Shown here piece after piece: positions 47,438 through 59,160 of a DNA stretch of 64,000 nt. Every line of letters begins with the position of its first letter. The first letter of the stretch is position 1. Source of the stretch: Mermis nigrescens. Taxonomy: Eukaryota; Nematoda; Enoplea; Mermithida; Mermithidae. The translations under genes and the position numbers were made by a program. The notes below the pieces were generated by a model. That model worked only from the letters and a program-made list of their open reading frames with translations. It ran no database searches and was not told the origin of the DNA. The DNA is taken from NCBI GenBank assembly GCA_036768485.1, contig JAVLUZ010000273.1, positions 3,887,391-3,951,390 on the forward strand, given 5' to 3'.

Positions 47438-49515
47438 AGTTATATGTTGCGTCCCAGATGTACCACTATAACATAGGCAATGGTTGAGCATAGGCAATTC
47501 TTAAGAATAGACAACGTTATAACATAGGCTAATGCTATAACGTGTACAATGGTTAAGCAATGGGGAGACAATGGAGCCTTGCGCCCTGAGGTGGGAGCCA
47601 GGGCGCAATGGTTAAGCATGGGCAATGCTATAAGATAGGTAATGATTAAGGATAGGCAGTTCTTAAGGATAGGCAATGGTTAAGCATAGACTAATACTGT
47701 AACAAACTCTGCACACTCTTCTCTAAACTGCTCAATGTGCCTACAAATCTTTCTAATTTTTCTATAATTTATGAGCCATTTTCAATGCTCACATGTAATT
47801 GGATTAAGTGCACATTCTACTTTAAGTTACACAAATAAAAAAGAAGTGATTGAACCAACTAAAGTTGATAATACATGTTAATTATGTTTCTGAGGCATTA
47901 ATTGTATTGAAATGAAAGGTTTTGTTAAACTCCTCAGCAGAGAGGTATAGCCTCAGAGACCTAACTAATCATAATAATAATAGTTAAGTTGTGCTCAGCT
48001 CTACTAATAGTACACACTTTGTTAATGGTGTATGATCTGTATGTAAAATTCTGAATCAATTTGAGCTATTCTTCCTCATGTATTCACTTTTGCAGTAAGT
48101 ATATAAGTTGATGTTGATCTCCTTTGCAAGACACATGCAGAACCTACTATTGAGCTACTTGAGCCAAAAATAGTGTATTTTGACGTGAAAATAGCCAAAA
48201 CAGTAAAACTACTAGATTTTCTCAACCATGACCCATAATCAACAAAACTTCAGCTAAATTACTTCACAAACTTACAGCATGTGAGGTGCATCTTTTACAA
48301 CACATGCTTGATTCAATCTAAATCCAAGATTTTAGCTCAATCGGTCCATTATTTGAAATGGCAGAGGGTACACACACCATGTGTAAGCATATTGATGTGT
48401 TTCAAGAGCGGACCACTGCTTCAACACATTTTAGCAAGGGCCAAGAATTCAAAGGACCAGGAAGTCAAAAAGATCAGTAAGTGACAAAGGACCGGGAAGT
48501 CAAAGGACCGTGAAGTCAAAAGGATCAGGAAGTGGCGAAGAACCAGTAAGTGTCAAAGGACCAGGAAGTGATGAAGGAGTGGGAAGTAACAAAGGATCGG
48601 GAAGTGACAAAGGACCAGAAAGTCAAAGGACCGGGAAGTCAAACCTATATATACACACTCCTTTTGTGCTCAGGCCCGCTTTAATCCCTAGCTCAGCTAG
48701 GCTTACTTTACAAACTTACTTTCTATGTACACTTAATTGCATAATCTGCCAGGTGAACATAAAGGGCCACAAAGCCATACACTGCTTGATAAATTTCTAT
48801 AATGCTTAGGATTGTCCTACACCTTGGCTTACCTAAGCTTAGTTTACACTCACATCCAGTCCTTGGGCTTAGTTTTGTCTTACTTTGGCACAAATTTTTT
48901 TATATTTAAGACTGAGTGGCAGGGGTTGCAAGAGCGGATCCCTGCTACACAGTCCTTCTGCATAGTTTTGCCATACTTTGGCACATTTAGGGCTATTTTC
49001 AGACTGAGTGGCAGTGGTAGCAAGAGAGGACCACTGCTACATTCTAGGGGGACTCACCATACTCCTCCCGCTGAGGACTTGCAGCAAAAGGAGTGGACCA
49101 GGAAGTGATATACATCATTGGATTGATTTACACATACAATTAGTCAACACTCATTTTTGGTTTAGTCTTACTTCAATCACAGGCTTAGCTTAGCTTGCTT
49201 AGGCTTAATTTACCCCTTCCACTTCTCAACTATTGCCTCATATGTTACAGTGTTAGTCTATGCTTATCCATTACCTATCCTCAAGAACTGCCTATCCTTG
49301 ATCATTGCCTATCTTATAGCATCGCCTATGCTTAACCATTGCGCCCTGGCCCCCACCTCAGGGCGCAAGGCTCCACCTCCTCGCTTATGCTTAACCATTG
49401 TACATGCTATAGCATTAGCCTATGTTATAACGTTGTCTATTCTTAAGAATAGCCTATGCTTAACCATTGCCTATGTTATAGCTTTACATCTGGGAGGCCA
49501 GCTATTATTACTACT
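47438..49515. mobile_element. Element D: small Polinton-type non-autonomous element
   Basis: The ends AGTTATATG...CCCAGATGTA and, in reverse complement, AGTAGTAATAATAG...CCCAGATGTA have about 265 bp of inverted repeat with the GGTTAAGCATAGGCAATGG array. They are flanked by the 9-mer AACAGCAAT (47429-47437 and 49516-49524). The insertion splits the exonuclease I region of PolB, and the copy A sequence (GAGCAACAATTCTGC) shows the empty site. The interior holds a GGACCGGGAAGTCAAAG array and three GCAAGAGCGGACC motifs as in element C. No protein is encoded. Confidence 0.82.
48430..48650. repeat. 16-bp minisatellite in element D
   Basis: Units near AAAGGACCGGGAAGTC. The same array is in both arms of element C (26460-26660 and 37170-37320) and at 10895-11045. 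Confidence 0.85.
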
Positions 49516-52429
49516 AACAGCAATTCTGCATTTCCTTCGCTGTTTACGATTTTGAAGCTCTTCTTGTAAAAAATGCTTAGAAACTTCTGTAAGCTTAAGA
49601 TTTGTTGCTCAACATCAGCCCATTTCCTGTGCTGTGCATACAAGTGTTACGGGTTGCAGCCCCAATGTTTTGTAGACAATAATCCGGATCATTTAATCAA
49701 ATGGCTTCTAGAATCTCTGGAAAAAACTCAGAAGGCGCAAAGAGTCATTCTTTTGTCAACATTTCAACATGTTTTTGAAGCTTTTGATGCAAAAATAAGC
49801 ACTAGTGAAGCTTATATTAAGGAGCAAGAAGCCGATGTTAGACGAGAAAAAGGATTACTCAATAAATTAATTCGGATTAAATCAAAGCTGCATAGATACT
49901 GCACTCAACTTACGTGTCTCGGATTTATTTCAGGAAAATATGATGTAAATTTAATTAAATGCAATCTATTTCCTGCACTAATTCAACAAGTGCAGAGTGA
50001 TCCTGAAAACAACACATGGCCAAAAGCAATTCTACAAAACGGGTCAACACTTTGCTTATCCACTAGCATTTATAAGTTTAGCGTACAAGGCGACATTAGT
50101 TCAAGCCAAAATTCCCTATGAGTATTTGGACTCGTTTGAAAAATTGTCCGAAATCCAATTACCGCCTCCTGAAGCTTTCTACAGCTCACTTAAAGGTGAT
50201 TGCATGAGCATAACTGATTATGCACAATGCTAGCAGTATTGGCAACAATATATGACTACATTGAAGAACAATTTAATTTTCTACAATCAGCGGGATGTTG
50301 TTCCCTTCTTAGAAGCTTGTAGTAACATGTTGCAGCTGTATTGGGATAGATTTAAAATTGACATTTTTAGAGAAGCCATGTCCTTAGCTGGAACCACAGA
50401 ACAATATCTTTTTGAAAGCATTCCTGATACTAGATTTTCACTTTTCTCAGAAAATTCAAAAAATGTGTACTATATGCTGAAATCGAGGTTGTGTGGCGGT
50501 CTTTCAATGGTTATGACTCGATTAGCAATTGAAGACCAAACATTTATCAGGAACAATCCATTAAAGCCAGTAAAATCATTAGTGGGCCTTGATTTTAATG
50601 CATAATACTTGTAGGCTCGATCTAAAGACTTGCCTGCCAGTTATTACGACCATTGGATAATTGAGAATAATAATAAATTTCACAAAATTGCCTTTTCTTA
50701 TCCTATTTCTGTGGAATACCTAGAATGTGAGAGTGAAAAAAATAGGTCATCATATTCAGCATCTAGGTAATTATAAGGAAAAAACAATAGGACCCGCCTG
50801 CTTACCTGTTGACGGAATTTGAGCTGATACACATACAGTATATGAATTTTATGGTTGCTATTATCACTGCTATAACTGCTTGGCTGGGCAAAGGAACAAG
50901 AAAAAGGATCCTGCAGTCGAACATGCATAGATTCAGACAAAAGAAGCCTACATACAATCACTGGGCTATAATGTAATTAGTATCGTGGGAATGCGAATGA
51001 CACTCTATTAGGAGGGAATATTTGAAAACGGTTCGCAAATTTTACTATTCGCAAATTTTACTATAAACTTTATATAAATGAAGCAGAAATGACCCAAGCG
51101 GTCTTAGATGGGTCGGTTTTTCACTTTGCAAAAGTAGATATTTCTACTCTGAAAATTTTAAACCTTACATGCTGATTTCCCACCAATAATAAAAGATGCA
51201 GAAATTGACAGAGAGGATATTGACCCTCTGATGAAGGACTATGCAATGAAAAATGGGCTACTTGCAAAACCTCAACATAATCTGATTAGTAGTTATTTTA
51301 AAAAGAAATTCTGCTTTCTACAGAAATGATTAGATTTTGGATCCAACATGGCTTTGTACTGAAGAAAGTTTATGACGTTATTCAGTGTGATATATCAAAG
51401 CCATTTGAAAAATTTAGGAACGCCGTCACAAAGCATAGACGGGATGCTGATGAGGACCATTAACTGGCTATGATTGGCGATTATTCAAACTATTGGGCAA
51501 CACTGGATATGGCAAAACACATAAGTAATAAGGAACAGCACACGGATGTGTTTTATGCTGATTATGAAAAAGCAGCTGAAGAAGTCTTAGCCCATATTTT
51601 AAGAAAGTTAAATTCATATCAACGAAGTGTTATGAGGTGCATATGTTCAAGAAAGAAATTGTTTTAGATTTGCATATAATAATTGGTCTATCAGTCTATA
51701 ATTAACAAAAATCCGAATGTTGGTGTTCTTTTATTGAAATATTTTGACATTTTGGATTATCAGTGCATGCAGACAGACACTGGCAGCATATACTTGGCCT
51801 TATTCAAAGAAAATTTGTTGGATTTAGTGAAGCCTGAACTCAGGGAAGAGTTAAAAATGGTTTGTGACATCAAAAGCCACTGAACAAACCCCTAGTCTGC
51901 TGAAAGAGGAGTTTAAAGGAATAGCCATACTCCGTTTAGCTGCAAAAAACGTACATTGCTTCTGACAACTTGACGAGAAATATTAATGTCAGCAGTAAAG
52001 GATTAGTGAAAAAAATTAATCGGCTGACCTTCAATCAGTACACTGGTGTGTTGGATACTCAAACAGCACATGTAAGAGAAAATATTGGATTCAGGATGCA
52101 ACCTGATAATCAGATGTGGACGTGCATTCAAAAGAAACAGGAACTGCCATATCTGTATATTTAGAGAAAAGTCCTGTCTGAGGGCATATCTACAGTCCCA
52201 CTTGACATTTAAACACACATCAATATAGAAAATAAATTTTCAGGATTTTTTGCTCTTTCATGGCAATAGGGTGCCTAATATCCCTCTGAACCGGGCGCGT
52301 GGTTAGGAGTTCTAGAGCCAAGGTTAAGTAGATATAAACTGAAAATGACCTACCATTGTGCCAACCTCCTTGTGGTGTAGGTCGGACACAGACTAATGGG
52401 CAAAAAAAATTCTGTAAAATGTGAATCTA

Positions 52430-52575
52430 AGGTTGTAAAGTTTGGAACATTCTTTGTGAAGTTTGGAACCTAATTTTTCATTATAACATAGCAAGTTTGT
52501 AAAGTTTGGAACACAGTTTGCAAAGTTTGGAGCATAGTTTGCCAAATTTGGAACAAGTTTGTAAAACAATAGGTT
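52430..52575. repeat. Minisatellite between PolB and INT, copy B
   Basis: Six or seven degenerate units of TTTGTAAAGTTTGGAACAT in the same position as the copy A array at 5636-5815. Confidence 0.8.
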
Positions 52576-53390
52576 ATAAATATAAGAACAAATACTTATC
52601 AAAAATGATGAAAAATGGAGAGCATTAAAAAACAATGGACTAATGTGAAAAGTCCCGCCTCATTTTCAGGAGTAAATAAGTTGCAGCAAGTTTCAAAGGA
52701 ATCACCAAGACTGATAAAATCTCTTCTACAAAAACAGTACACATATCAGCTGCATAATCCTATTCAAAAACTGTTTCACAGAAGAACGATTATTGTATCC
52801 AGTCCAAACATATTGTGGGATGTAGATTTGTTGGACTTGTGAGAGTTTCAGAAAAAGAATTTTAGGAATCAATATATCTTAATGGCTGTTTTTCCTCAAG
52901 TAAAGCCTATTTACAGGCAATGACAGATAAGAGTGCTAGAGCAGCATCTCAGGCTTTCGAAAAAATTCTTCAACAAGCTGTTCCACAATCAATAAGAAGC
53001 AATCATGGTAATGAATTCAAAGGGGAATTAAATAGATTGCTAAAAGTTCACTCAATTGAGCATATATAAACAAGCTGTCCTGGAATAAAACAAATTTTAT
53101 AGAACGTTTTCATAGAACGTTTCAAGATAAACTGGTGCAATTTATGACATATTATTTTAATCAAAACTGGACTAGAGTTTCACAAAAACATTATTGAAAG
53201 TTACAATAGCACTCCTCATACTAGTCTCAACAAAATAGCCCCAAATGATGTGAATTCTGAAAATGTGGGTGATTTATTAGCATGTATGCTAAAAAAGAAA
53301 AGGAAATGTGCTGCTGAGTAGCCATTAGATGTTGGTCATTTGGTGCGGATAACAGCATTGAAAAAAGCTTTACAAAGGCCAGCAAACATA

Positions 53391-54905
53391 CAGGGTGTTT
53401 CATAATGATCTGCTCCCCCGAACAAGTATTTTTATTAAAGCTACAAAATTTTCAAACATACCATCTTGTAGAAAATTTAATTTTGCGTTTATTGGTATTT
53501 GTTTCATGAAAAACAAATTCGTGATTCTTTTTTATAGCATAAAAACAAAAAGCAATGCGAAAATTTACAATTTCAAGCCTAGATTCACATTTAAAATCAG
53601 TTTCACCGCCATACGAATCTCGAACTTGTTTTAATCGTTCAGGCATGGAACACAAGAGGCTCTGGAACAAATTCTCATTAAATTTCAGGCTAGACAAGAC
53701 AATGTTCAAGTTTCTAAACAATGTCTCTTGCGAATAACGTCCTTGACCACTTTCTTGATGCATCAGCTCCTCAACCCTGTTCTTAACAATTCCGCCTAAA
53801 TTTTCCGTCGGATTCAGGTCGGGACTGTTACCGGGCTACAAATCATTGCTCCAAAATTCAATGTTCATGTTTCTCAGATAATTTTGCATTAAATTAGCTT
53901 TCATGCATGGCGCTCTGTCATGAACAAATGTGGTTTCACCAACAACAAGTGACATTATCGGGATTGTTCAAAAATGGTAGAACCTTCTGACTTAGCACAA
54001 CATGACGAAAATATTCGCCATTCCAAGATTGTCCATGATCCTTAATTACCCAAAGCAAGCGTTTAGCAGTAAACATTAGGAAAATACCAATGCAAGATGG
54101 GTTTTTGACAGCACCACAAAAATGTTCCTTGTCATCGATTTCACCTGGCTCAAGTGCCCAAATGCGGTCATTCTGATGGTTGGGTTTTTGATTTGAATAA
54201 ATAAAGAACTCATCACTGAATGCAAAGTGCATAAAATCAGATTCATCGTAATCTTTTGCATGTTCAGCAAGAAAAAACCGATTTTCGCAATTTAGGTTCG
54301 TTTTTAGGGGTTTGGCGATCACATGAAATGGTTTAAAACCCTGTTGTTGCAAAAAACGATAAACTGTGCAGTGACTCCGACTTTGTCTTCTTTCGGCCAA
54401 AATTTGATTCGACAGTTCGCGGCAACTTTTCCATTGCAATCCAGTACTTGCACAAACAATGTTCTTTGATTCTTGAGACATAGTTTCTGGCCTGCCGCAT
54501 TTCAAAAAGTTCGCAAAACAATCGATGGGTTTTTTCCGCCAGTTGTCTTTAACCCATCTTTCACTCCTCTTCAACCGATTGGCCACCCAATTTTTGGTAA
54601 TGAATTCTGCTCCAGCTTCCTTTGCCTCAAAAAAAGCAGTAGCCCGAATCCTATCCACCAAGCGAGCTTGCTCCGAATCAAAACTCATTTTGAACAAATA
54701 GGAATAACAAGATAATCCTAAAATAATCAACTTTACAGATGGGAGTACTTTACATTGATATAACTCATGACTCGTTGCAAACTACAAAATTGCAATAATA
54801 CCACTAAACGCAGAATTAAATTTTCTACAATATGGTAAGTTTGAATTTGCTGTAGCTTCTTTATAAGGGTCTTTTCCAGGGAAGCAGATCATTTGAAACA
54901 CCCTG
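53391..54905 (-). mobile_element. Tc1/mariner element in Polinton B INT
   Basis: The ends CAGGGTGTTTCATAATGATC and, in reverse complement, CAGGGTGTTTCAAATGATC are flanked by TA on both sides, the target duplication of the superfamily. The 1515-bp element carries one transposase gene on the minus strand. Confidence 0.93.
53452..54687 (-). pseudogene. Tc1/mariner transposase, DD37E-like spacing
   Basis: The ATG at 54687 opens MSFDSEQARLVDRIRATAFF. A helix-turn-helix region (TKNWVANRLKRSERWVKD) and a second DNA-binding part precede the catalytic domain. The first Asp is in FAFSDEFFIYSN. After a frameshift near 53945 come FVHDRAPCMKAN with the second Asp and SPDLNPTENLGGIVKN with the Glu. Thirty-seven residues separate the second Asp from the Glu, counting one TAG in place of the usual Trp before PGNSPD. 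The frameshift and nonsense codon make it inactive. The rest (KNRVEELMHQESGQGRYSQE and onward) reaches the left end. Confidence 0.88.
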
Positions 54906-55174
54906 TACATTCACTAATGAGATATTTTGAACTAAAAAGGTATCAAACAGTTGCCCTAATCGTACAAATTAGAAGATATCATAGGTGAGCCAATTACAGG
55001 GGCATTTTATGGAATAGAATTACAAATAGCTGAACCTAACGCTGAGCAACATAAGCGAGTATGCAAAATTATAAATAAGGGCAAAGGAGAGTATAAAGTG
55101 CATTTTAAAAATTGGCCGAAGAAATTTGATACAATTTTGTCAAAGGCAGAATTAAAATTCTATGAACAGCCGAA

Positions 55175-55923
55175 ATGATTATACACCATCCTTTTTGTGT
55201 GTATTGTCTCTGGTCCCACATAATCAGGTAAAACAACATTTGTGAAGCAGCTTATTGAAAATAGGGACAAAATCATTGATACAAAAGTGAGCAAAATTTA
55301 CTGGTGCTACATCAAAGAACAGCTCCTATACTATAGACTCGCTCATTGCCTTTTGCTGTACGCTTTTATTCTTTTGACCATACGTTTTATTACTCTTTTA
55401 CATCTTTCGTAATTGTCGCGTTTCAGTAATAAATTATTTCATTCATTCATTCATTCACAAATAAAGAAGTTTACCTTCATTAAAGGGTTACCTGACTTTA
55501 ATAAGATAGTCAAAGAAAAGAGTCATGCACCACAACTATTGATTCTAGACGATCTAACACATGAAAGTAAAGGAAATGCTCAAGTTATGCAATTGTTCAC
55601 TAGAGGTTGTCATCATTGAAACATAAGTTTGATACAGATTGTGCAGAACTTTTATTATTATTGCCTTTGTTCCTCGCGCATCAATTCAGATTATGTAGTC
55701 CTTTTGAGAACCCCACAGATCAGCTGCAATCACATATTTTATAATGCCAATTAAATCCTAGCAATCCAAAAAATTTTCTTGAAGCCTTTTCAGATGCTAC
55801 ATCTAAACTACATGGATACCTATTCATTGGCTTGACACACAATGCCAAGAGTTAACACATGTTGAAAACCAATATTTTGGGCAAGCGCCCTATAGTGCAT
55901 GTGCCAAAATCTATAACTATATA
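55175..55923 (+). pseudogene. ATP: FtsK/HerA-type genome-packaging ATPase (copy B)
   Basis: The ATG overlaps the INT stop as ATGA. Walker A reads SGPT, stop, SGKTTF, and Walker B is QLLILDDLTHES. QLFTRGCHH and INSDYVVLL follow. A 125-base insertion (about 55331-55455) ending in a run of ATTC splits the gene before FIKGLPDFNKIV. Frameshifts follow RGCHH. Confidence 0.82.
55331..55455. mobile_element. Short insertion with ATTC tail in ATP (copy B)
   Basis: This segment is absent from copy A and ends in four ATTC units, a tail type seen in some short retroposons. No internal promoter boxes were recognised and the target duplication is unclear. Confidence 0.45.
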
Positions 55924-55949
55924 GTGCAATCTACCTGAAAGCTGTAAAC

Positions 55950-56300
55950 ATGGCTCCTCATAGACTAAAACAAAACATTTCTTGCTTACATTTGCTGTGT
56001 GTTGCAAGAAAACCCAAACAGGATGCGCTCATAAATAAGGCTAGTAAAGATCAACTTTTATGCATTTTTGATTGCGCAAATAATTTTCTTAATGGCAACA
56101 TTCCTTTCTCTGATAAAGATATACAAAAGTTAAGAAGATACCAAAACGAAATACGATATTTAGCAAATAATAGGCGACTGAATACAATGTATAAAAAACG
56201 CTTAATTATTCAGAACGGTGGCTTTTTACCTCTTTTATTGACACCTATTCTATCAGTTGTAAGTAATTTACTAGCAGACACAATTATATGCAAAAAATGA
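55950..56300 (+). CDS. Small Polinton membrane protein (copy B), intact frame
   Basis: This is 116 residues without interruption, the only Polinton gene in the window that is whole. It starts MAPHRLKQNISCLHLLCVAR, has a lysine/arginine-rich middle (KLRRYQNEIRYLANNRR), and ends with a hydrophobic segment GGFLPLLLTPILSVVSNLLA and CKK. One membrane-spanning or amphipathic helix is likely. Its 3' end overlaps the next gene by 13 bases. Function unknown; position among virion genes suggests an assembly or membrane role. Confidence 0.7.
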   Translation: MAPHRLKQNISCLHLLCVARKPKQDALINKASKDQLLCIFDCANNFLNGNIPFSDKDIQKLRRYQNEIRYLANNRRLNTMYKKRLIIQNGGFLPLLLTPILSVVSNLLADTIICKK

Positions 56301-56852
56301 AGCATGCAGATAAAATGATTCTGGTGCCAGCAGATATTTCTGAACAAAGTAGACTAGTGGATCGAGTATTAAACGCCCTGGATCGGGAGATGTATAAAAT
56401 ATTGAATGACAAGCACTCATCATCAGGCTTGAAAATGATAAAATATAACCAAATTTTGAGCAACTTTGGCCGATTGCAGGAGCAGCAGAAAAAACTGTAT
56501 GAACTAACAATTTGAGCTCAACGAAAATCAATTGAAACCAAAGAAATTATAGCTGTTATACCAGAAACCTTACAGCTAAATGCAAAACTCTTATTACAGC
56601 ATATTAATGATGATCCTAGTATAGAAATTGAAACCTTCGGTTGAGATTGTCTTTGATGGGCAAAAAAATATATGGATCAAATACTGTTGATTTAGAGCAT
56701 GACTTCACTTAAGATCGTAAAACAGTACCTGCTACATAGTGCAAAAGAGTTGGTTAGAGTCCATAGACATTCAAACGCCCCACTTGAGAGTATAGCTAAT
56801 AGGAAACGCAAGAGCAAAGTGGCCTCTGAAGGTGTCTTTTCCAGGAAGGAAT
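56288..56852 (+). pseudogene. Conserved Polinton protein of unknown function (copy B)
   Basis: Homolog of 2993-3545. It opens MQKMKHADKMILVPADISEQ with an ATG that copy A lacks, then LDREMYKILNDKHSSSGLKM and NFGRLQEQQKKLYEL. A TGA follows ELTI, and further frameshifts lie before SNAPLESIANRK. Confidence 0.7.
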
Positions 56853-56904
56853 AAACTCTATAAATAGAAAAAATATTGTAGAAATAGAAAAAACTAAAAA
56901 CGCA

Positions 56905-57296
56905 TTTTTAATTCAATCCTGAAAACAGTGGTCTTTGGCTACAATATTACGCAGAACAGGCGGCACAAACAGGGTACAGCCTGGAAGGGTATAGAGGCGT
57001 ACCATGTCAGCGAGGTGGCGGATTAGGGAGTTTCTTTAAATCATTATTTACAATGGCTTTGCCTGTATTGAGATCAAATATTAAAAGTGCGGGCATGCAT
57101 GATTTAGTGGCAGGACTAGTATTGCATTGAATGTTGTTCAAGGAAAACCATTATTCCAGTCTGCCAAAGAACATTTCAAGCATGAGGCGGCGCAATTTTT
57201 AGATGATGCATCAATAGCTATGTCTGGGGAAGCTTTAGGCAAGCGTAAAAAGTCTATAAATAGGAATAAAGATGATGCATTTACTAAACTAATTTG
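56905..57296 (+). pseudogene. Small basic virion protein, pVI-like candidate (copy B)
   Basis: Pieces in different frames match copy A: GLWLQYYAEQAAQTGYSLEG, RGGGLGSFFKSLFTMALPVL, and HEAAQFLDDASIAMSGEALG to DDAFTKLI. The Gly-rich then amphipathic layout is the same. Several frameshifts. Confidence 0.5.
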
Positions 57297-58092
57297 ACAA
57301 AATCTATTCCGAATACAAAATCTGAAATGGATCTTTTCACAGCCATGAAAAGAGGATTTTGGGATGAAGTGCAGCCTATGCAGCCTATAACAAATGAAGG
57401 CTCATATGAATTTAGGATCCCATCCAATCCTAACTATATGCAAATGAACAGGAGTTATATATACATGGCACTAAGAATTAAAAAGCCAACGCTCGCAGCT
57501 TGAGCTGCAGTACCAAATTATGCGCCAATCAATCTTATAGGCAAGACATTCTTTAAGCGACTTAAGTGCTTTTTAGGCGGCAGATTAGTGTTTGACAGCT
57601 CCGATTTATATGCTTACAGTAGGCATGTTCTGGTTCCAGGTTTTTGGAGAAAATCGGTTCCAGTTCCGGTTCCGGTTCTTGGAAAACGAAAATTTCGCTT
57701 CCAGTTCCGGTTTTGGTTCTTGCGTAAGTTGGAACCGTCAGTTCCAGTTCCGGTTCTTCAACTACGGAACCGTCGGTTCCGCTTCCAGTTCTCGGTTTCT
57801 GTGTTAAAGTATGTACGTTCTTGATAGCCTGACTTCACTGGAACATATGATGGTGTAATCGAAAGATAAATTATTCAGGAAGTTGTTTCAATCTGGCAAC
57901 TGCACGTTCAAATAAGTTTTACGTCTAGTTGACAATTTACTTATAAATCACTGAATATTATCTATGTATTTCTTTGGAGGCTTATACGAAATCGAAATGC
58001 TTAATTCATGACAAAGATCTGCTGCAATGGTGGAAAGAGAAGTCGAAGAATTTGCCAATTCTCGCGTTTATAGCTAAGCAGTATCTTGTGGC

Positions 58093-59160
58093 CAGTGGCT
58101 GATCTAGGATTTTCCTAAGGGGGCAGTATTCCAACTTTTCTAAAAACAGTGAAAAATAGGTCCGAAAATTTGCCCTTAATGCGCAAAACAGCGTTTTTAT
58201 AGGCGTTTTAAAATGTACACTTTTACATTAAATTACTTTTGATGCAATATTTTTTCTTAAAATTTTAAAATTTTAGATAATTTTGTGCTAAAAATCACTA
58301 AAATTCTTTGACTTTATCAGAATTCTGGTGCGAAGCAGTTTTTTGTACAAGGTCCATTTGACATGTACAAAGATGATCCCAAAGGTCTTTGTACATTGTA
58401 TACACACAAATTTTGGGGTACTATAATATGGTACAGTAGCGGTTTTAGTGCGGTAAAAACAGAGTTGTTCGACTCTTGGAAGTGTATTTCAGCTAATTTA
58501 TGCGTCTCTAAGGGCAAAAATCACTAAGAACCGTCTTAAAACGGCGCGAAGCGCCTATAAATTTGACATTTTTTCCTTTCCAAATGCAGTTTCTGCCATT
58601 CTAAAGATAAATAGAGCACAAAATAAGTCATTTCAACGCAAAGCGCCATAAATTTCTGCGAATTTCAGACCTTTTTTGTAATTATTGTCTCTCCAAAAAT
58701 CTTCGTACATGTACAAAGATGGTCCCAAAAAGTCTTTGTACATCGGGAAAAATCTGTGTCGAATACAAAAAAACCGTGGCGCAAAGCGCCGGAAAATTTG
58801 AGAGATTAAGATGGAGAGACATCTAGAAGCATGATTTACAGCTTGATTTACTTTATTTATAGCATTTGATGCTTAACATCGAAATTTTCAATTGAAAATA
58901 GAAGAAGACTATGCAAGAATAGCTGTTTCTGCTGCTAAAATGTTTTCAAGCCTAAAAGAACAGAAATTGGCTTCCAGGTGGCGAAGAAAGTAAATAAATG
59001 TCATCAATAGGTATCATCCAGCGTGTAGCAGCGAAAAAATTTGAGATATTATGGTCACTGAGGGCCAAAAAATAATTGCAAATCGTATATTTATTCTCTA
59101 TATCGCCAAATATTTTTGGCAAATGGGGAGCGGCCCCGCGCCCCCTTAGATTCGCCCCTG
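58093..59160. mobile_element. hAT-type element nested in the 57620 hAT
   Basis: The ends are CAGTGGCTGATCTAGG and, in reverse complement, CAGGGGCGAATCTAAGGGGGC. The flanking 8-mers CTTGTGGC and CTTGCAGC agree at six positions. A relative without the internal MITE is at 62811-63415. Confidence 0.75.
58336..58778. mobile_element. MITE, copy 3 (nested in two hAT elements)
   Basis: The ends CAGTTTTTTGTAC and ...GAATACAAAAAAACCGTG are inverted. Flanking 8-mers GTGCGAAG and GCGCAAAG agree at six positions. The related element at 62811 lacks this stretch and so shows the empty site. Confidence 0.75.

Larger units (their letters stand above)
46379..52164 (+). pseudogene. PolB: Protein-primed family B DNA polymerase (copy B)
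   Basis: This is the homolog of the copy A polymerase, interrupted by element D at 47438-49515. The N-terminal finger region (RKLHQCTAC) is broken by a stop. The exonuclease motifs AVYDFEALL (just right of element D), GKYDVNLIK and YNQRDVVPFLEA keep their acidic residues. Motif A reads GLDFNA then a stop. Motif B is eroded (SNYWATLDMAKH). Motif C reads QTDTGSIYLA, with Gly replacing the second catalytic Asp. The C-terminus IGFRMQPDNQMWTCIQKK ends at 52164. The many stops and the lost catalytic residue show long decay. Confidence 0.9.
52615..55178 (+). pseudogene. INT: Retroviral-type DDE integrase (copy B)
   Basis: The reading starts MESIKKQWTNVKSPASFSGV and includes NILWDVDLLDL with the first catalytic Asp. 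The second site reads RSNHGNEFKGEL, so Asp has become Asn, and the third region keeps Glu (FIERFHRTF). A Tc1/mariner element (53391-54905) splits the C-terminal part. After it the frame resumes and ends in KAELKFYEQPK with a stop at 55178 that overlaps the ATPase ATG. Several stops and frameshifts occur as well. Confidence 0.85.

Noticed and set aside
53555..53737. Plus-strand frame in the Tc1 element
   Set aside because: It is the complement of the transposase C-terminal coding region.
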